Below are positions 34,816 to 46,649 of a DNA stretch of 64,000 bases, piece by piece. The number at the start of each line of letters is the position of its first letter. Position 1 is the first letter of the stretch. Where the stretch lies: positions 20,635,044 through 20,699,043 of the forward strand of contig JAMXIF010000042.1 in the NCBI GenBank assembly GCA_028583685.1, given 5' to 3'. This stretch comes from Petaurus breviceps papuanus (Eukaryota > Chordata > Mammalia > Diprotodontia > Petauridae). The notes beneath the pieces are model-generated. The model did no database searches. It worked only from the letters and a program-made list of their open reading frames with translations, and was not told the DNA's origin. The translations under genes were made by a program, and so were the position numbers.

Positions 34816-34879
34816 TTTATGTCTTTTGAAATTCTGATGAACCAGCGGAATTCTGATATGTCTTAGAGAAACTATACTC

Positions 34880-35012
34880 TTTTTTTTTCTTTTTCTTTTT
34901 TTTTAATTTTTAAAGCAATTGGGGTTAAGTAACTTGCTCAAGGTTACAAATCCAGTTATTTCTGGGTGTGGTGCTAAAGTATCTGAGTTTACTCTTAGGC
35001 ACATCAGCTAGT
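34880..35012 (-). mobile_element. WSINE-type SINE, antisense, 5'-truncated
   Basis: A T-rich run is followed by 'gcaattggggttaagtaact', 'tgctcaaggttac' and 'gtgctaaagtatctgag', the reversed tail and body. The tRNA-like head is missing. Confidence 0.88.
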
Positions 35013-35780
35013 AAGTTCCACTGTTTGGGAAATTTTGCTATACAATAGTCTCTAAATGCAATTCAATAAAACTTTATTAAACCACCTACTCTATGTAAGA
35101 CTCTATATGTTACCTGTTATTTTAACAGTAAATATTGCAACAACAAAAAAAATACTAACCACTGACTTTTTAAAACATGTTATCCTTTCAAGGAGACACT
35201 TTAGGCTTGGGGTACATCAAATCTTTCTACTTCTGCTGTGCTAAATAAGGAAACTGTCTATAGTCTTTAATACTACTGCCTCTCCATACACAAATATTAT
35301 CTAAAATAATGTGAAGGGTAATGTGAATGAAAATCTTGCCTTTGATGGATATCAGCACCAACAAGTTATATAGCTTAGACATATTGTGCTCTATGTTATT
35401 ATCTGTACTATTTTTTTTCTACAATAGTAATGATGCATTAATGTATGCATGGGCATAGTTAATTTCATTATGAGATAATTTAATTGCAGATTCACATATG
35501 CTACAGTATAAATACCAGAAAGGAAAATGCAAAGAACATCTCAAGCTTTCTAATTCAGTAGCCCAATCTAATTGTGAAATAACAGTAGTAAAGAGGTATA
35601 AATGATCTTTAGGGAAATGAAATATTTTAATGTGTTTCAAGCCCTATACCTGATTTTTAGAAAATAAGAGAGAAATCTGCTGATATTTATAGTAACATCA
35701 GTGACTTTCTTCATGGTTTGAAAGTTCATTTGATTATTTCAATGCTAACTGGTTTCAAGGTTGATTGTCTAGATGGATCT
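35013..35780. other. No gene seen
   Basis: AT-rich DNA with short frames only. Possibly unique sequence. Confidence 0.5.
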
Positions 35781-35784
35781 GTTG

Positions 35785-36665
35785 ATCAACCAACAAACAT
35801 TTATTAAGCATCACCTAGACATTTTGCTAAAACCTGGGTATTAAAAACAAAAAGGTCAAATGCCTCTGAAAAGCTTACATTCTAATGGGGGAAACAGCAT
35901 AAATAAATTAGAATATACATAATAAATATAGAGTAGATTAGAGGTAACCTTAGAGAAAATGGCATTGGGAGTTGGGGGGAAGTCCAGGAAAGGCTTTTTG
36001 AAGGAGGTGGTGCTTAAAGGAAGGGATTCAAAGAGTCAGATTTTTGGAAGGAAACCATAGTAGCATGGAGATGGAAGATGGAGGCTTGAGAACAAGGAAC
36101 ATTTGCAAGAAAACTTAAGAACAAAAACAAGAGCAAGTAAGAAGATTGGATGGGGGAGAAAGGGAGAATTGGTGAAGAGCTTTAAAGATTAAACAAAACA
36201 AGATACCTTTATATCCCCTCTTAAAATAGGGTGTGGGTCATGGATATGATAGGGAGTGTCTCAAGATTATGGAGAAACAGGATTAATGTAGTCAGATCAG
36301 ACCTGTGTTTTGGGAAAATCACTTTGCAAGATGAATGAGAATGGTTGGGAATGGAGAGAGAAGTAAGCCAGGGAGACCAGTTAGAATGTGAGATGATGAA
36401 GGCCTGAACTAGGGAAGTATCAGTGTAAGTGAAAAGAAGGGATGTATACATGAAGTAAAGTAAGCAAGATTATTACAAGTTCTAGTAACTAATTTGGGCA
36501 TATGGAATGAGCAAGAGAGAGTAGTCAAGGATAACACTGACATTTTGAATTTGAGTGACTAGAAGGATAGTGATACACTTGATAGCAAAAGCAGCAGGCA
36601 AGTCTGGAAGAGGGTTGAGTTTTGTAGGGAAAGTGTAATGAGTTCTCCTCAGACATGTTAAATGA
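35785..36665 (-). mobile_element. L2 LINE, antisense, 3' end plus ORF2 C-terminal half
   Basis: Starts with the reversed tail 'aacatttattaagcatcacc', then reaches ORF2. The minus strand at 36221-36451 reads SLVQAFIISHSNW and at 36482-36670 reads MVHLTCLRRTHYTFP and NVSVILDYSLLLIP. These match the L2 motifs 'LVQAIISSLDYC', 'LNMSKTELLISP' and 'NLGVILDSSLSLTP'. Broken in many places and 5'-truncated. Confidence 0.85.
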
Positions 36666-36679
36666 ACCATTTATTCAAC

Positions 36680-37085
36680 ATATATATGCATGTATGTGTG
36701 TATACATATATAGGTATACACACATATGTGTGTGTATATTTCTTGTCTTCTCCATTACAGTGTAGCTGTGGGGATAACATGAGAAAATATTTACCAGGTG
36801 ATTTGTAAGCCATAAGGAAAAAAAGTAGTCTAGAAATGCTACCTATTATTATTATTATGTATCAGAGGCCAAGTCTTGAAGCCTTTCTTACTAAAGGGTT
36901 CTTCACTTTTTTGTGTGTCTCTTTGATAATCTGATTAAGTCTAGATCTAGAGATCCCTTCTCTTGTACATATACATACACATGAACGACAATATTTTATT
37001 GATATATATACACATATACACATACTTACGTGCATACATATATACACATACTTACGTGTGTGTATATATGTATGTATATGTATAT
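36680..37085. repeat. Two imperfect TATA/CACA microsatellites
   Basis: Tracts at about 36680-36740 and 36965-37085. The second contains a local tandem copy of 'cacatacttacgtg' (near 37019 and 37047). Confidence 0.85.
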
Positions 37086-37089
37086 AAAA

Positions 37090-39700
37090 GTAATTGTTTT
37101 GAAATTCAGGTATAAAAAAACTTAAGGTCACTCACTGATGCCAGCTTAAGAACCCCAACACTAATTCATTCTATTCTAAGTCATCTTTTGTGGTGTAGGG
37201 GTGAGGATGATGGCATATATTCACATCAACAGAGTAAGATGAAAAGGTTGTTTTGTGGAATCAGAGGGAGAAAGATCTCCAGAGAGAACTGCTGAAGCTG
37301 ACAAAGTGCCTAGTGATTAGTCTGAATACCTTCCTTCAGAAACATGGTCCCAATATCTCTCCAAGCTACACTTTTAGTTATATAAATAGAGTAGCATCTA
37401 AAAACTTTAGGGAGAGACCCTAGCAGACCTTAATCTCCCATTTGATATCTTTGGCTTGACTATCTCCACATTTCCTACACCTGTTTTAAACCTAAGTTTT
37501 TCTGATAAATATTCAGAAGTCAACTCTGGCTTCCCATTTGAAAGCTGCTTCTTACATACTACAAAGCAATAAAACAAGTTTCCAATGTTTTTACATTATC
37601 AAATAAAAAGCTTACATGATATAAAATTATAAAATAAATTTTCTATTTATTACATTATCTAATGGAAATATTTCAAAATGTCAAAGATGAGGGCCTTATT
37701 TTTTTCTATTTCAATGAATTATATGTGTTCAAAGAAAAAGTTTTGATACAATAGAAAAAAATTGTCTGGTGATCCTGTGGGACCTAAAATTCCTTATTCA
37801 AATATTTGGGACTTTTAGTAGATTTTTCCAGAATACGCAATATTGGAGCCAGAGCACAGGTTGTGTTTACTGATGGTGATAATTTAACTTAGTTTTTCTT
37901 TTGTTTTGTTTTTTTCAGCAAGCTAAATGCTACATTAAATCCCTGTAAGACACTTGGCCTTTACCCTCTAAGAACCTAAGCTTAAAATTGTCCTGCAGTT
38001 TGCTCCACACTGTGAAATTAAATGTATAAACAATACCCAAATGTTCTTTAGTGAAGTGCTGAGATACTGTTACCCATTCTGCAAGCTAAGAAAGTCACAT
38101 TAAAATAGATCTTAAATGCATTTTTTAAGCAATTAAATTTGCACTTAGACAACACAAGTTTTGGAGTACTGTGACTGGGGTGAAATTTTTAGTAGTCTTA
38201 TTTTAAATTAAACTCTTTTATCCTAGAGTTTGGGAAATATGCAAACTAACACTGTGCACATACTTTAAACCTCCCTGTTTCACTAAGAATCTAAGAACTT
38301 AAGAATTAAATATTTCAGATCTGAAGGGGTTTTAAACTACTACAAGAAAAGCAGAATTACAAACAGAAACGTTATTGTTATGAGGTTTGGATGGTATACT
38401 GCAAGGAAGATAGATTTTACATATAGTTATTAAAAATCTATTAGCTTTTAAATGGAAAATATAACAACCTTGAGTTTCAGTTGAGAGCAGAAGTGAAACC
38501 TGATTTTAAAATCTTGGTTAATATATTATATTTCTGTAATTTAAAGCAAATGCCAAGGTTAAGTAAATGGCATATTCTCTAGAGATCCATATAATTTAGA
38601 ATATATTCCAATTAGTCAGCAGGTTCTAAAAATTTAACACTGCTGATTGCCCATCAGCAGCAGAAAAACTAAAAGGCAAATTACTAAATTAGCTCCTGTC
38701 AGCAAGTTCACATTCATAGATTGATTTTTGACCCTCAGATTTAGAGAAAATTAGATGGTTTATAAAATGTGAAGAAGTCTCAGTTGAGGGGAGGAGAGAC
38801 AGAAAGGGATGTCTTAGAGTGTAGACAGTGATACATGAGAAAAAGTAGTTGTGGTTTGGCTTGGTGTATTTTATATTTTCTACTTTGACCTCACCCTTAA
38901 AATCATGCTGGATATTATTTAGCATATACATGCCCAGAAGAAATATTTCCAATTTCCTCTTGAGAAATAACATTGAAATACCTTTGTAATTTATTAACAT
39001 ACTATTGAATGAACACATCTATGCATTGTTAATGTATACAGGCATCATCACAAAATAAAAGATCAAACTACAGAAAGTGAATTTTATAGTTGTATTTTAC
39101 TCATAATGTATAGAGTCTTTACTACATAAAAAAACCTTTCATTTGGTTTAATTTTTTAACCGTTTCTTTTAATATTCAGTTTAAAAAAACTAGGAAAGGT
39201 AAACTGATAATATTTAAGTATAGTAGAAAATCGTAGGGCTTTTAACATTAGCCTTGAAACATAAGAACTAGTATTTCTACCTTGCTCTGCCTTTCTTTTT
39301 GAAAAAAAAAATCGATATCTTTTGTTTTTACATGAAAAGTCATTTCCCACCTGAGATTTAATACTTCCCTGTAACAAAGAAAAATCATTAAACAAAAATA
39401 TCCAATAAAGAAACGTATCTAACAATATATAGAATATTCTGTTCTAGTAGTCCTTTGTCTGTTTGCAATAACAGAAAAGATGTAGTTAATTCTTTCTTGA
39501 TCAAGACTGTCAGTTTGGAATTTTTTCCTGGTACTCTGAGTTAAAAAACTTTTCATTGACTTTTTTATATAAATATAGCTATATAGATATGGATCTAGAT
39601 ACACATGCACATATGTATAAGTATATGTACAAACATGTATGTATGTTTAAGTATACAAATATCATATATATACATGCATATGTATATACACGTTTGCATG
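37090..39700. other. Long repeat-poor AT-rich stretch, no gene seen
   Basis: About 2.6 kb with no family I recognise beyond a possible L2 scrap near 37918-37990. A 109-codon minus-strand frame (38689-39018) and an 89-codon frame (39156-39425) show no domain or signal. Being repeat-poor in such a repeat-rich window, parts (for example 38100-38700) are candidates for unique or constrained non-coding DNA. This cannot be shown without alignment. Confidence 0.4.
39580..39700. repeat. Imperfect TATA/CATG microsatellite
   Basis: Mixed ATAC, ATGT and GTAT units with many short palindromes. Confidence 0.8.
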
Positions 39701-39704
39701 TTGC

Positions 39705-40200
39705 ATGTTTATTAGTTGTCAGTTCTTTTTCTTTACATCGTTTCATACCACTCTTTCCATATTTCTATGAATCATAATTTCTTACTCCAAAGTAGAATTA
39801 CATTGTGTTCAGATACCATAATTTTTCAATCAATATGTACCCACTATTTCAGTTCTTTTTTCTTTTCTTTTTTTCATATATGGAAAGTACTGCTATGAAT
39901 ATTTTATTATGCGTTGGAACTTTGCTTCTGTCTTTGACTTCTTAGGTATATATGTGCAATATATATGCTGAGTCAAAGAGTATGGACAGGTTATTAGCTT
40001 CTCTTTTGTAATTTTAAACTGAAATCCTGAAGATTTCACACCTTCACCAATAATACGTTTGTGTGCCAGCCTTCCTAGAGCCCATTCAACACTGTCTCTT
40101 CCCATCTTTTTTTTTTCTTCATTTTTGTCAGTTGACATGGAGTGAACTGAAATCTCAAAGTTGTTTTAATTTGCATTTTCTCTGCTTTTCTATTACACTA
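39705..40200 (-). mobile_element. Old L1 LINE fragment, antisense, 3' ORF2/UTR region
   Basis: 'tggaaagtactgctatgaat', 'gctgagtcaaagagtatgga', 'ttcacaccttcaccaataat' and 'ctcaaagttgttttaatttg' follow the same reversed L1 order seen at 14.6-14.9 kb, but more diverged. Confidence 0.65.
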
Positions 40201-40479
40201 AAGTAAATTTCACAATGCCTGAATGTGTCAAAGTCATTTTCTAATGGGTTGTTTTATTCTGCTGATCACAAATTAGTGGTCCCTTGACCCTTATATTTTT
40301 AGCAACCCTTTTTGAAATTATAATGACACAAATTGATTTTTCGTGGCTCTAAATACTTCTTAGAATTTGAGTAGGAATGGTCTTTCACAATAGGTGTTCT
40401 GACAAACACTTAAAGTTATCTCTGACTCTGACTAGGAGACCTCAAATCACACTTGAATGAATGAATTATTCAATCAATC

Positions 40480-40535
40480 ATTGATATAGATATATACATA
40501 CATACATATATATGCATGTACACATATATACATGA
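40480..40535. repeat. Imperfect TATA/CATA microsatellite
   Basis: 'gatatagatatatacataca' and following units. Confidence 0.8.
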
Positions 40536-40599
40536 ATGTTTTTGAAATAAATTATTAAGAATCAATGATTTCAGAAGATTCAACCCCCTTTTCTCTTTC

Positions 40600-41045
40600 C
40601 TTATTTCAAGACCTCCTTCCCTGAAGGTTGAGCTAAGTTTCTTCTCAATCATACCCCACCCAGCTTTGCAAAGAATCTTTAGTTTAAGGTGAATCCCTTT
40701 AAGTCAAGCTTGGGTGGTAACAGACCACTTTGTAGTCTGGGTATAAAAACAGTCTCTCCATCCAAAGGTGACAGATATCACACTCCTGTAATCCTTCATG
40801 GTAATATTCATTTTCTCAATAATTGTTAACCAGTTATGATTGATTGAATGCCTGTTCTTCGAAGGGCATATAAAAAGTAAGCTCACTGCCTTTAAGGGTC
40901 TTTGGTCTAAGAGAGATGGCCAAATGACAATCTCTTTTTAATAAATATGTTGGCTTTATTAATAAAATGATTAAATTACGCAGAAAGTGTCTCAAGCCCT
41001 TTTTAATCACCATATTGTATTGGTACCCAAAACGTTTCAATTTAA
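40600..41045 (+). mobile_element. LTR of an endogenous retrovirus (family B), solo or partial
   Basis: Shares, in order, 'aatattcatttt', 'ttgttaaccagttatgattg', a 'gcatataaaaag' TATA-like box near 40866, 'gtctttggtctaagagagat' and an 'ttaataaaatgattaa' poly(A)-signal region with the copy at 58.4-59.0 kb. Exact ends are uncertain and no internal retroviral region is seen. A degraded fossil. Confidence 0.6.
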
Positions 41046-41590
41046 ATTTAAGATCACACTCCTATGTTTGCCAGCAGGAAAAATACAAATACAAATATAC
41101 TTTTCCTAAATTTCCAGACTTAGTTAATTGAAATATGATTTTCCTGTTCTACCAGGTTTAAAGCCTCAGTAATATTTAACTGCTGTTTTCTTTGTCAATC
41201 AAATCTAATATGTCATTTAGGCTTGTTGATTCTTCCTTTTCAGTATTTTTCACATCTATACTCTTTTCTATTCTCACTGACACCAAATTAATTAATTACC
41301 AGGAATTATTACAAAAATCTGCAACTGGTCTTTCCAGCTACATTCTCTCCTGTACACTATTGCCAGATCAGCTAGGTTTATTGCAAGAGAAATGAACATG
41401 CATGTGGAAACCAAAGAGTTCCCAATCCATACAGTGTTGCATTTTTATAACAGGAGGACAAAGGAAATAGGAAGAAACACAAATCTCCACATGATCAGGA
41501 GAAAGGTATAGTAAAGGTGGGAAAAGGACAAAACTAGTGCCAAAAGGGAGAAGCAAGCAGCATTCTTTTCCTTTGGGAAATGCTTTAGTT
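41046..41590. other. No gene seen
   Basis: Short frames only, none recognisable. Confidence 0.45.
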
Positions 41591-41597
41591 CCCTTGG

Positions 41598-42170
41598 GAA
41601 CTTGAGTCCAAATTTTACAGAACAAATCCTATTTTGTGGGATAGAAACCACTGCCAGATTTTTAAAATCGAAGTCTGAGCTGGAGATCAGAAAAGGTCTT
41701 TATTCTTTCTTATGAGAAAGGGCAGAGTCCTGGTTGCTCAGGTGTCTGCCAGGGAGTGCAAATTACAGAGGCTTGCAGGCTTCTGTTATCCTAATCCTAA
41801 CCAGGCCCACTCCCCTGTCTTGTCTAGCCATTGGTTGGTGAGGTGGGCTCACAATCTCAAACAAATCTGCTCAAAGCAATCTCAATCCTTTATTATCATT
41901 ATTATTCTTAATTAGTATCCTATCAGAGGATGGTGTTTTCCAATCCCTCATTATGCACCAAATTTGGAGACAGTGACTGAGAGGTACAGTTGACAATCCT
42001 TTAAGTATCCTTACCTCATTCTGGGGTCTGTGGAAACTTAACCCTTTGCTATCTCTCACATTACTATTAAGGGGGGATTTGTTCTGTGAAGTTTGGATTC
42101 AGTAAAAAGACCACACTTGAGGACCCAGAGGGCCACATGTGGCCTTGAGGCTGCAGGTTCTCCACCTCTA
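41598..42170. mobile_element. hAT-like palindromic element split by an LTR
   Basis: Left part 'gagtccaaattttacagaac' (from about 41608) mirrors right part 'gttctgtgaagtttggattc' (about 42080-42099). The right part runs on to 'gggccacatgtggccttgag' and 'gcaggttctccacctc', close to the hAT/Charlie-type end that reads 'caggttccccacccctg'. The LTR at 41635-42060 sits between the arms. Non-autonomous, no transposase. Family assigned from memory. Confidence 0.6.
41635..42060 (-). mobile_element. Solo LTR of an endogenous retrovirus (family C)
   Basis: On the minus strand it runs from TGTGAGAG to CCCACA. It has an 'accaaccaatggctagacaa' CCAAT region, an 'aagaataaagacctttt' poly(A) signal near 41696, and 'ctccagctcagacttcg' as U5-like text. 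About 425 bp, with no internal region. It lies inside the hAT-like element, so it is younger than that element. Fossil. Confidence 0.65.
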
Positions 42171-42502
42171 TAAGAACAAGATAGAATGGTCTGTTTATCT
42201 ACAGGGATACCAGCTGCACATGCAGTTTCTCAGCCTAGACCAGACTGACTGGCAGCTGTCTTAACTCCCAAAAACACACAGGGAGTCCAGTTTGGGAGAC
42301 AAATAACAAATTATGTCAACTGGGGAGGCTTCATTCTTGACACATCCAGGTCCTCCTGAATGCTTCAGGTACAGTGTTTCTGGAAAATATGGCAACTCAA
42401 AAAGGAAAAAAAAAAGGTCATAGGATCCCTTAACATTGGAAATGCTTAGCTGTGGACACTTAACCAGTGAAGGTCTATAAGCTTCTATAATTTAGAGAAT
42501 TA
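42171..42502. other. No gene seen
   Basis: Unassigned sequence between the hAT-like element and the gap. Confidence 0.45.
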
Positions 42503-42516
42503 TCTAGACCAGGGGT

Positions 42517-42916
42517 NNNNNNNNNNNNNNNNNNNNNNNNNNNNNNNNNNNNNNNNNNNNNNNNNNNNNNNNNNNNNNNNNNNNNNNNNNNNNNNNNNNN
42601 NNNNNNNNNNNNNNNNNNNNNNNNNNNNNNNNNNNNNNNNNNNNNNNNNNNNNNNNNNNNNNNNNNNNNNNNNNNNNNNNNNNNNNNNNNNNNNNNNNNN
42701 NNNNNNNNNNNNNNNNNNNNNNNNNNNNNNNNNNNNNNNNNNNNNNNNNNNNNNNNNNNNNNNNNNNNNNNNNNNNNNNNNNNNNNNNNNNNNNNNNNNN
42801 NNNNNNNNNNNNNNNNNNNNNNNNNNNNNNNNNNNNNNNNNNNNNNNNNNNNNNNNNNNNNNNNNNNNNNNNNNNNNNNNNNNNNNNNNNNNNNNNNNNN
42901 NNNNNNNNNNNNNNNN
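42517..42916. other. Assembly gap of exactly 400 N
   Basis: The gap is bracketed by 'tctagaccaggggt' (42503-42516) and its exact reverse complement (42917-42930). The frame drawn across it is meaningless. The flanks suggest a hAT-like element inside (see findings). Confidence 0.98.
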
Positions 42917-42930
42917 ACCCCTGGTCTAGA

Positions 42931-43055
42931 GCACTGAGGCGATTTTCTCAAAGTCCTACAATCATTGTGTTTCAAAGGCAGGATTTGAACCAAGGCCTTC
43001 CTGTCTTCAAGATTGACTCTAAATCCACTATTTTAAGCTGCCTTTTCTGCATGTT
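42931..43055 (-). mobile_element. MIR-like SINE, antisense
   Basis: 'gcactgaggcgattttctca', 'aggcaggatttgaaccaagg' and 'ccttcctgtcttcaaga' give the reversed order of the core and head. Confidence 0.65.
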
Positions 43056-43785
43056 AATTACATAATTATATTCATATCAATAGAGTGCTTTGAAAACATA
43101 AACATATTGAAAATATTGATGTTTTCCCCTCTTCATGAATATATTAGGTGAATTATTTTGAATTGAATTATTTTATTATATATGGTTATTGAAAAACTAG
43201 GTAAGTATATACAAGAAAACAAACCACAGCAGTACAATTTGAACTTTTTCTCATTAGGAACCCATCAACAGGAACAATGACATTTAATAGGTTAAGGTAG
43301 CAGAAGCTCTCTGTTCAATTAAGAACTGTCATTAAATATTTATAAATTTAATTTGCAGCACCTGGTAAAGATATAGTAAAATTAAATGCTGATTGGTATT
43401 GACCTGGTGGCTTCTCCTCTCTTAATGACAGGAAATGAGAACAAAAGCATTTTTATTTAGAAAATTTTTTGCATATATAATGAGACATAGACTACTTTGG
43501 GGCAGTTGGATACTTATTAAATGTCTGTTGAATGAATAAATGATTGAGAAGAAAAAATAGTATAGTAAAACCCTATTATAATAAGACTCATTAGTACATA
43601 AATTATATTATGCAGTAAAACTTTAATAATTTGTGTTAAGTAGAAAACTAAGCTAAATAATGAGAAATCTCTTATATATTTAAAATTAAATTTTACTAGA
43701 TAAAAAATAAATTATCAGAGTGCTAGCAGAGGTTCCTAAGGACATGTTTCAAATAAGATTGAATAATTGATTTTGAAGATATTTG
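43056..43785. other. Mostly unassigned AT-rich DNA
   Basis: A short L2-like terminus ('aaatgtctgttgaatgaata') lies near 43520. The rest (for example 43250-43400) is repeat-poor. No gene seen. Confidence 0.45.
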
Positions 43786-43787
43786 AA

Positions 43788-43925
43788 CTAGAAAGATCTG
43801 GGAGATCATCTAAATCTACTTCAGCATCTTGGTTTGAAAGCTGGGGAAACTGACACCCAGAGAGGTGGAATAACTTGCCCACTGTTATACAGCTACCTAT
43901 TGACTGTGTGTTTCTAAAATGCTTG
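43788..43925 (-). mobile_element. MIR-like SINE, antisense
   Basis: 'gggagatcatctaaatctac', 'gctggggaaactgacaccca' and 'gaggtggaataacttgccc' in order. Confidence 0.75.
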
Positions 43926-43933
43926 GGAAGGGA

Positions 43934-43949
43934 GACACACACACACACA
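43934..43949. repeat. Short (AC)n microsatellite
   Basis: Eight AC units. Confidence 0.9.
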
Positions 43950-44004
43950 TTTAAAAAAAAAACATTCTTCTTTAAACTTTAAACTTATTTGCAATTTAAT
44001 AAAA

Positions 44005-44170
44005 ATAAATGAGACCTGAAAGCATCATAGAGGCACTAGTCCAGTCCCTTCAAAATTATAAATTGGAAAATAACATGGGCCTGTGGTCACACAGTAAGTA
44101 GCAGTCAGGATTCAAACTCAGGTCCTTTGACTATGAATCCATTGATCTTGCCCTTGCACTACATAGTGAA
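44005..44170 (-). mobile_element. MIR-like SINE, antisense
   Basis: 'tagtccagtcccttcaaaat', 'ggtcacacagtaagtagcag' and 'gattcaaactcaggtccttt'. Confidence 0.7.
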
Positions 44171-44457
44171 AGAGTCTGTTTCATAGAAGATATACTTCAG
44201 ACCAAGACCTATGAAAATTATTAAAATTCCAAAATAGTGGAGGGTCAAAATAATGAGGATTTGCTGCACTTAATGTCCTTTGAAATATAATGTCTATAGT
44301 TAGTAAAAGTCTGATAGAATTTAATTAGACTTTATGGTTAGGTGATGGCAATTGGTAATTCTGAATTCCTCCCCCACTTCACTCATAAGAGATTTCCTCA
44401 GTTGTTTGGCAGTGTTGGCCAAAGGCAGAAACTAAATATTACCTGGAGTTAACAAAG

Positions 44458-44690
44458 GACAACTAGTTGGTGCTAAGCATTGAGTGCTGGGCTTGGAGTC
44501 AGGAAGACATGAATTCAAATCTGGTCTCAGACACTAGTTGTGTGACACTGGACAAGTCACTTAACCCTGCTTACTTCAGTTTCCTCATCTGTAAAATGAG
44601 TTGGAGAAGGAAATGGCAAACCATTTCATTATCTTTGCCAAGAAAACCCTAAATGGGGTCAGAAATAGATGACTGAAATGACTGAAGTAC
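44458..44690 (+). mobile_element. MAR1-type SINE
   Basis: 'gacaactagttggtgctaag', 'attcaaatctggtctcagac', 'ggacaagtcacttaaccctg', 'ggaaatggcaaaccatttca' and 'gatgactgaaatgactgaag' in order, the same layout as the copy at 8.7 kb. The 61-codon frame here is SINE-derived. Confidence 0.9.
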
Positions 44691-44889
44691 GAAAATAAAA
44701 CAGTACACAAATGTTTAACCAACAAACGGAGAAGGATCACTGGCTTTTTTGTAGGTATGGTTCTTTCATCTCTCTATTCATCCTTTAATGAATACCCTTT
44801 GGTCCAGTGGTGATAATGTCACATTGAGCTTAAGGTCATATCAGCTCCTCCACTTGGAGCTGTCCAGAGCCTTAGTATAAGTATTCAAC

Positions 44890-45090
44890 CTCCACTTTTA
44901 TACCATTTCGTTTGGTGATTTCATCTGCTTCCATGGTTTCAATGATCAGTTCTATGCCAATGGTTTTCAGATCCATATATCTAGCCCTAACCTTTCTCTT
45001 GACTTTCAGTCTCTCAATTCCAACAACCTGTTCATCTTAAACAGTATATGCCATAGAAATTTAAAACTCAACATTAACAAAATGCACTGT
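44890..45090 (+). mobile_element. L2 LINE ORF2 fragment, sense
   Basis: 'ggtgatttcatctgcttcca', 'gatcagttctatgccaatgg', 'cagatccatatatctagccc' and 'aaaactcaacattaacaaaa' follow the L2 segment that encodes the YADD region and 'LKLNMSKT'. Confidence 0.65.
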
Positions 45091-45179
45091 TAGCCATCAA
45101 ATACATTTAATCTTTTGTCATTTTTAAAATTTATATGTTGTCAGTTTTCAATGTATATAATCATTAGCACAGTAGTACC

Positions 45180-45290
45180 CATATACTTTATAAATATATG
45201 TGTGTATATGTTTTCTATATATTTAAGAATAAGTATGCATGTAGTATAGATACATGTATGTTTATATATAGATAAGTATATGTGAATGCT
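45180..45290. repeat. Imperfect TATA/TGTA microsatellite
   Basis: Low-complexity AT-rich tract separating two L2 segments. Confidence 0.75.
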
Positions 45291-45770
45291 CAAAACCTTT
45301 TTTAATTGATATGCTGCTCTCTCCAAGGTTAGCACTGATCTTTTACCTGTCAAATCTAATGATATTTTCTCAATACTCATTTTTCTTGACCTCTTGGCAA
45401 CATTTGAGACCATCTGGAGACCATCTTCTTTTCAAGAGCACTTTCTTCTTTCTTGGTTTTTTCAACACTACTCTCTCCTGGTTTTGCTTCTACCTGTCTG
45501 ACTTCTAATTTCTTTCACTGTATTTTCATCCAGGTCACACCCATGAATCATTGATTCTGTCCTGGGCCTCTTTTTATTTTCCCTCTCTATGATTTTTCTT
45601 GACAATCTCTTTAACTCCCATGAATTCACTTAAATCAGCAGATTTATGTATCAGATTCTCAGATCTATGTTTCTAGCACTAATCTCTCTTTTGATCTCCA
45701 GTTTCATCTCTCTAACGTCCCATTTGATAGACCATACTGGGGATGTTCCATAGATACCTTGAAACAATAT

Positions 45771-45921
45771 GGGGCAGCTAGGTGGCACAGTGAATATATG
45801 ATCCTGGAGTCAGGAGGACCTGGGTTCAAATGCGGCCTCAAACACTCAACAGTTGCTAGCTATTTGACCTTGGACAAGTCACTTAACCCCAATTGTCCTG
45901 CCTTCCCCTCTCCAAAAAAAA
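45771..45921 (+). mobile_element. WSINE/SINE1-type SINE inside the L2
   Basis: Head 'ggggcagctaggtggcacag', B-box-like 'gttcaaatgc', 'ggacaagtcacttaacccca' and a short A-tail. L2 sequence resumes immediately after it. Confidence 0.92.
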
Positions 45922-46618
45922 TATGCCCCAAACTGACCTCATTAGCTTCTCCCCCAAACTCTCCCCTCTTCCAAACTTCCCTCTTACTATTAAGGATACC
46001 ACTGTATTCCCAAACACCTAGGCTTTGCAATCCAGGTGTCTTCCTCCTCAGACTCTCTCCTCCCCCATATCCAACCTGTTGCCAAGTCCTACCTCTACAA
46101 TGGATCTCTTGTTCCCTTTTCCTTTGACACTTCTATCAGTCTGTTACAGATACACATCACTTCATTCCTCCTGGACTATTGCAATAAATTTCTGGTTGGT
46201 TTTTCTACCTAAGCTTTTTTTGCACTTTGATTCATCCTTCAATTAGCTATCAAAGTGATCTTCTTCAAGTACATGCTTCATCATGACACAGTACTGCCCA
46301 CCCCTACCATATCTCTGTTTTGACTTTTAAATCTTTTCATAACTGGACCCTTTCCTACATTTCCATTCTTCTTACATTCTACTCCTCTTCACATGATCTT
46401 TGATCCAGTGATACTGGCCTACATGCTGTTCCTCACACAAGAAAATCTATTTCCTGATTCCATGTCACTGACTTTCTCATGGCTGGAACTCTCTTCCTAC
46501 TTATCTCCACCTCCTAACTTCCTTAAGATCTCAGCTTAAGTCTCACCTTCTGCAAGCAATCTTTCCCATGCCTCCTAACTCTTTATGCCTTCCATCTTAG
46601 TATACCTATAATTCATCC

Positions 46619-46646
<28 letters not shown>
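46619..46646. repeat. (TA)n microsatellite
   Basis: Fourteen TA units within the L2 3' UTR. Confidence 0.96.

Positions 46647-46649
<3 letters not shown>

Noticed and set aside
42475-42993. A 172-codon minus-strand frame
   Set aside because: Most of it is the 400-N gap, so the translation is meaningless.
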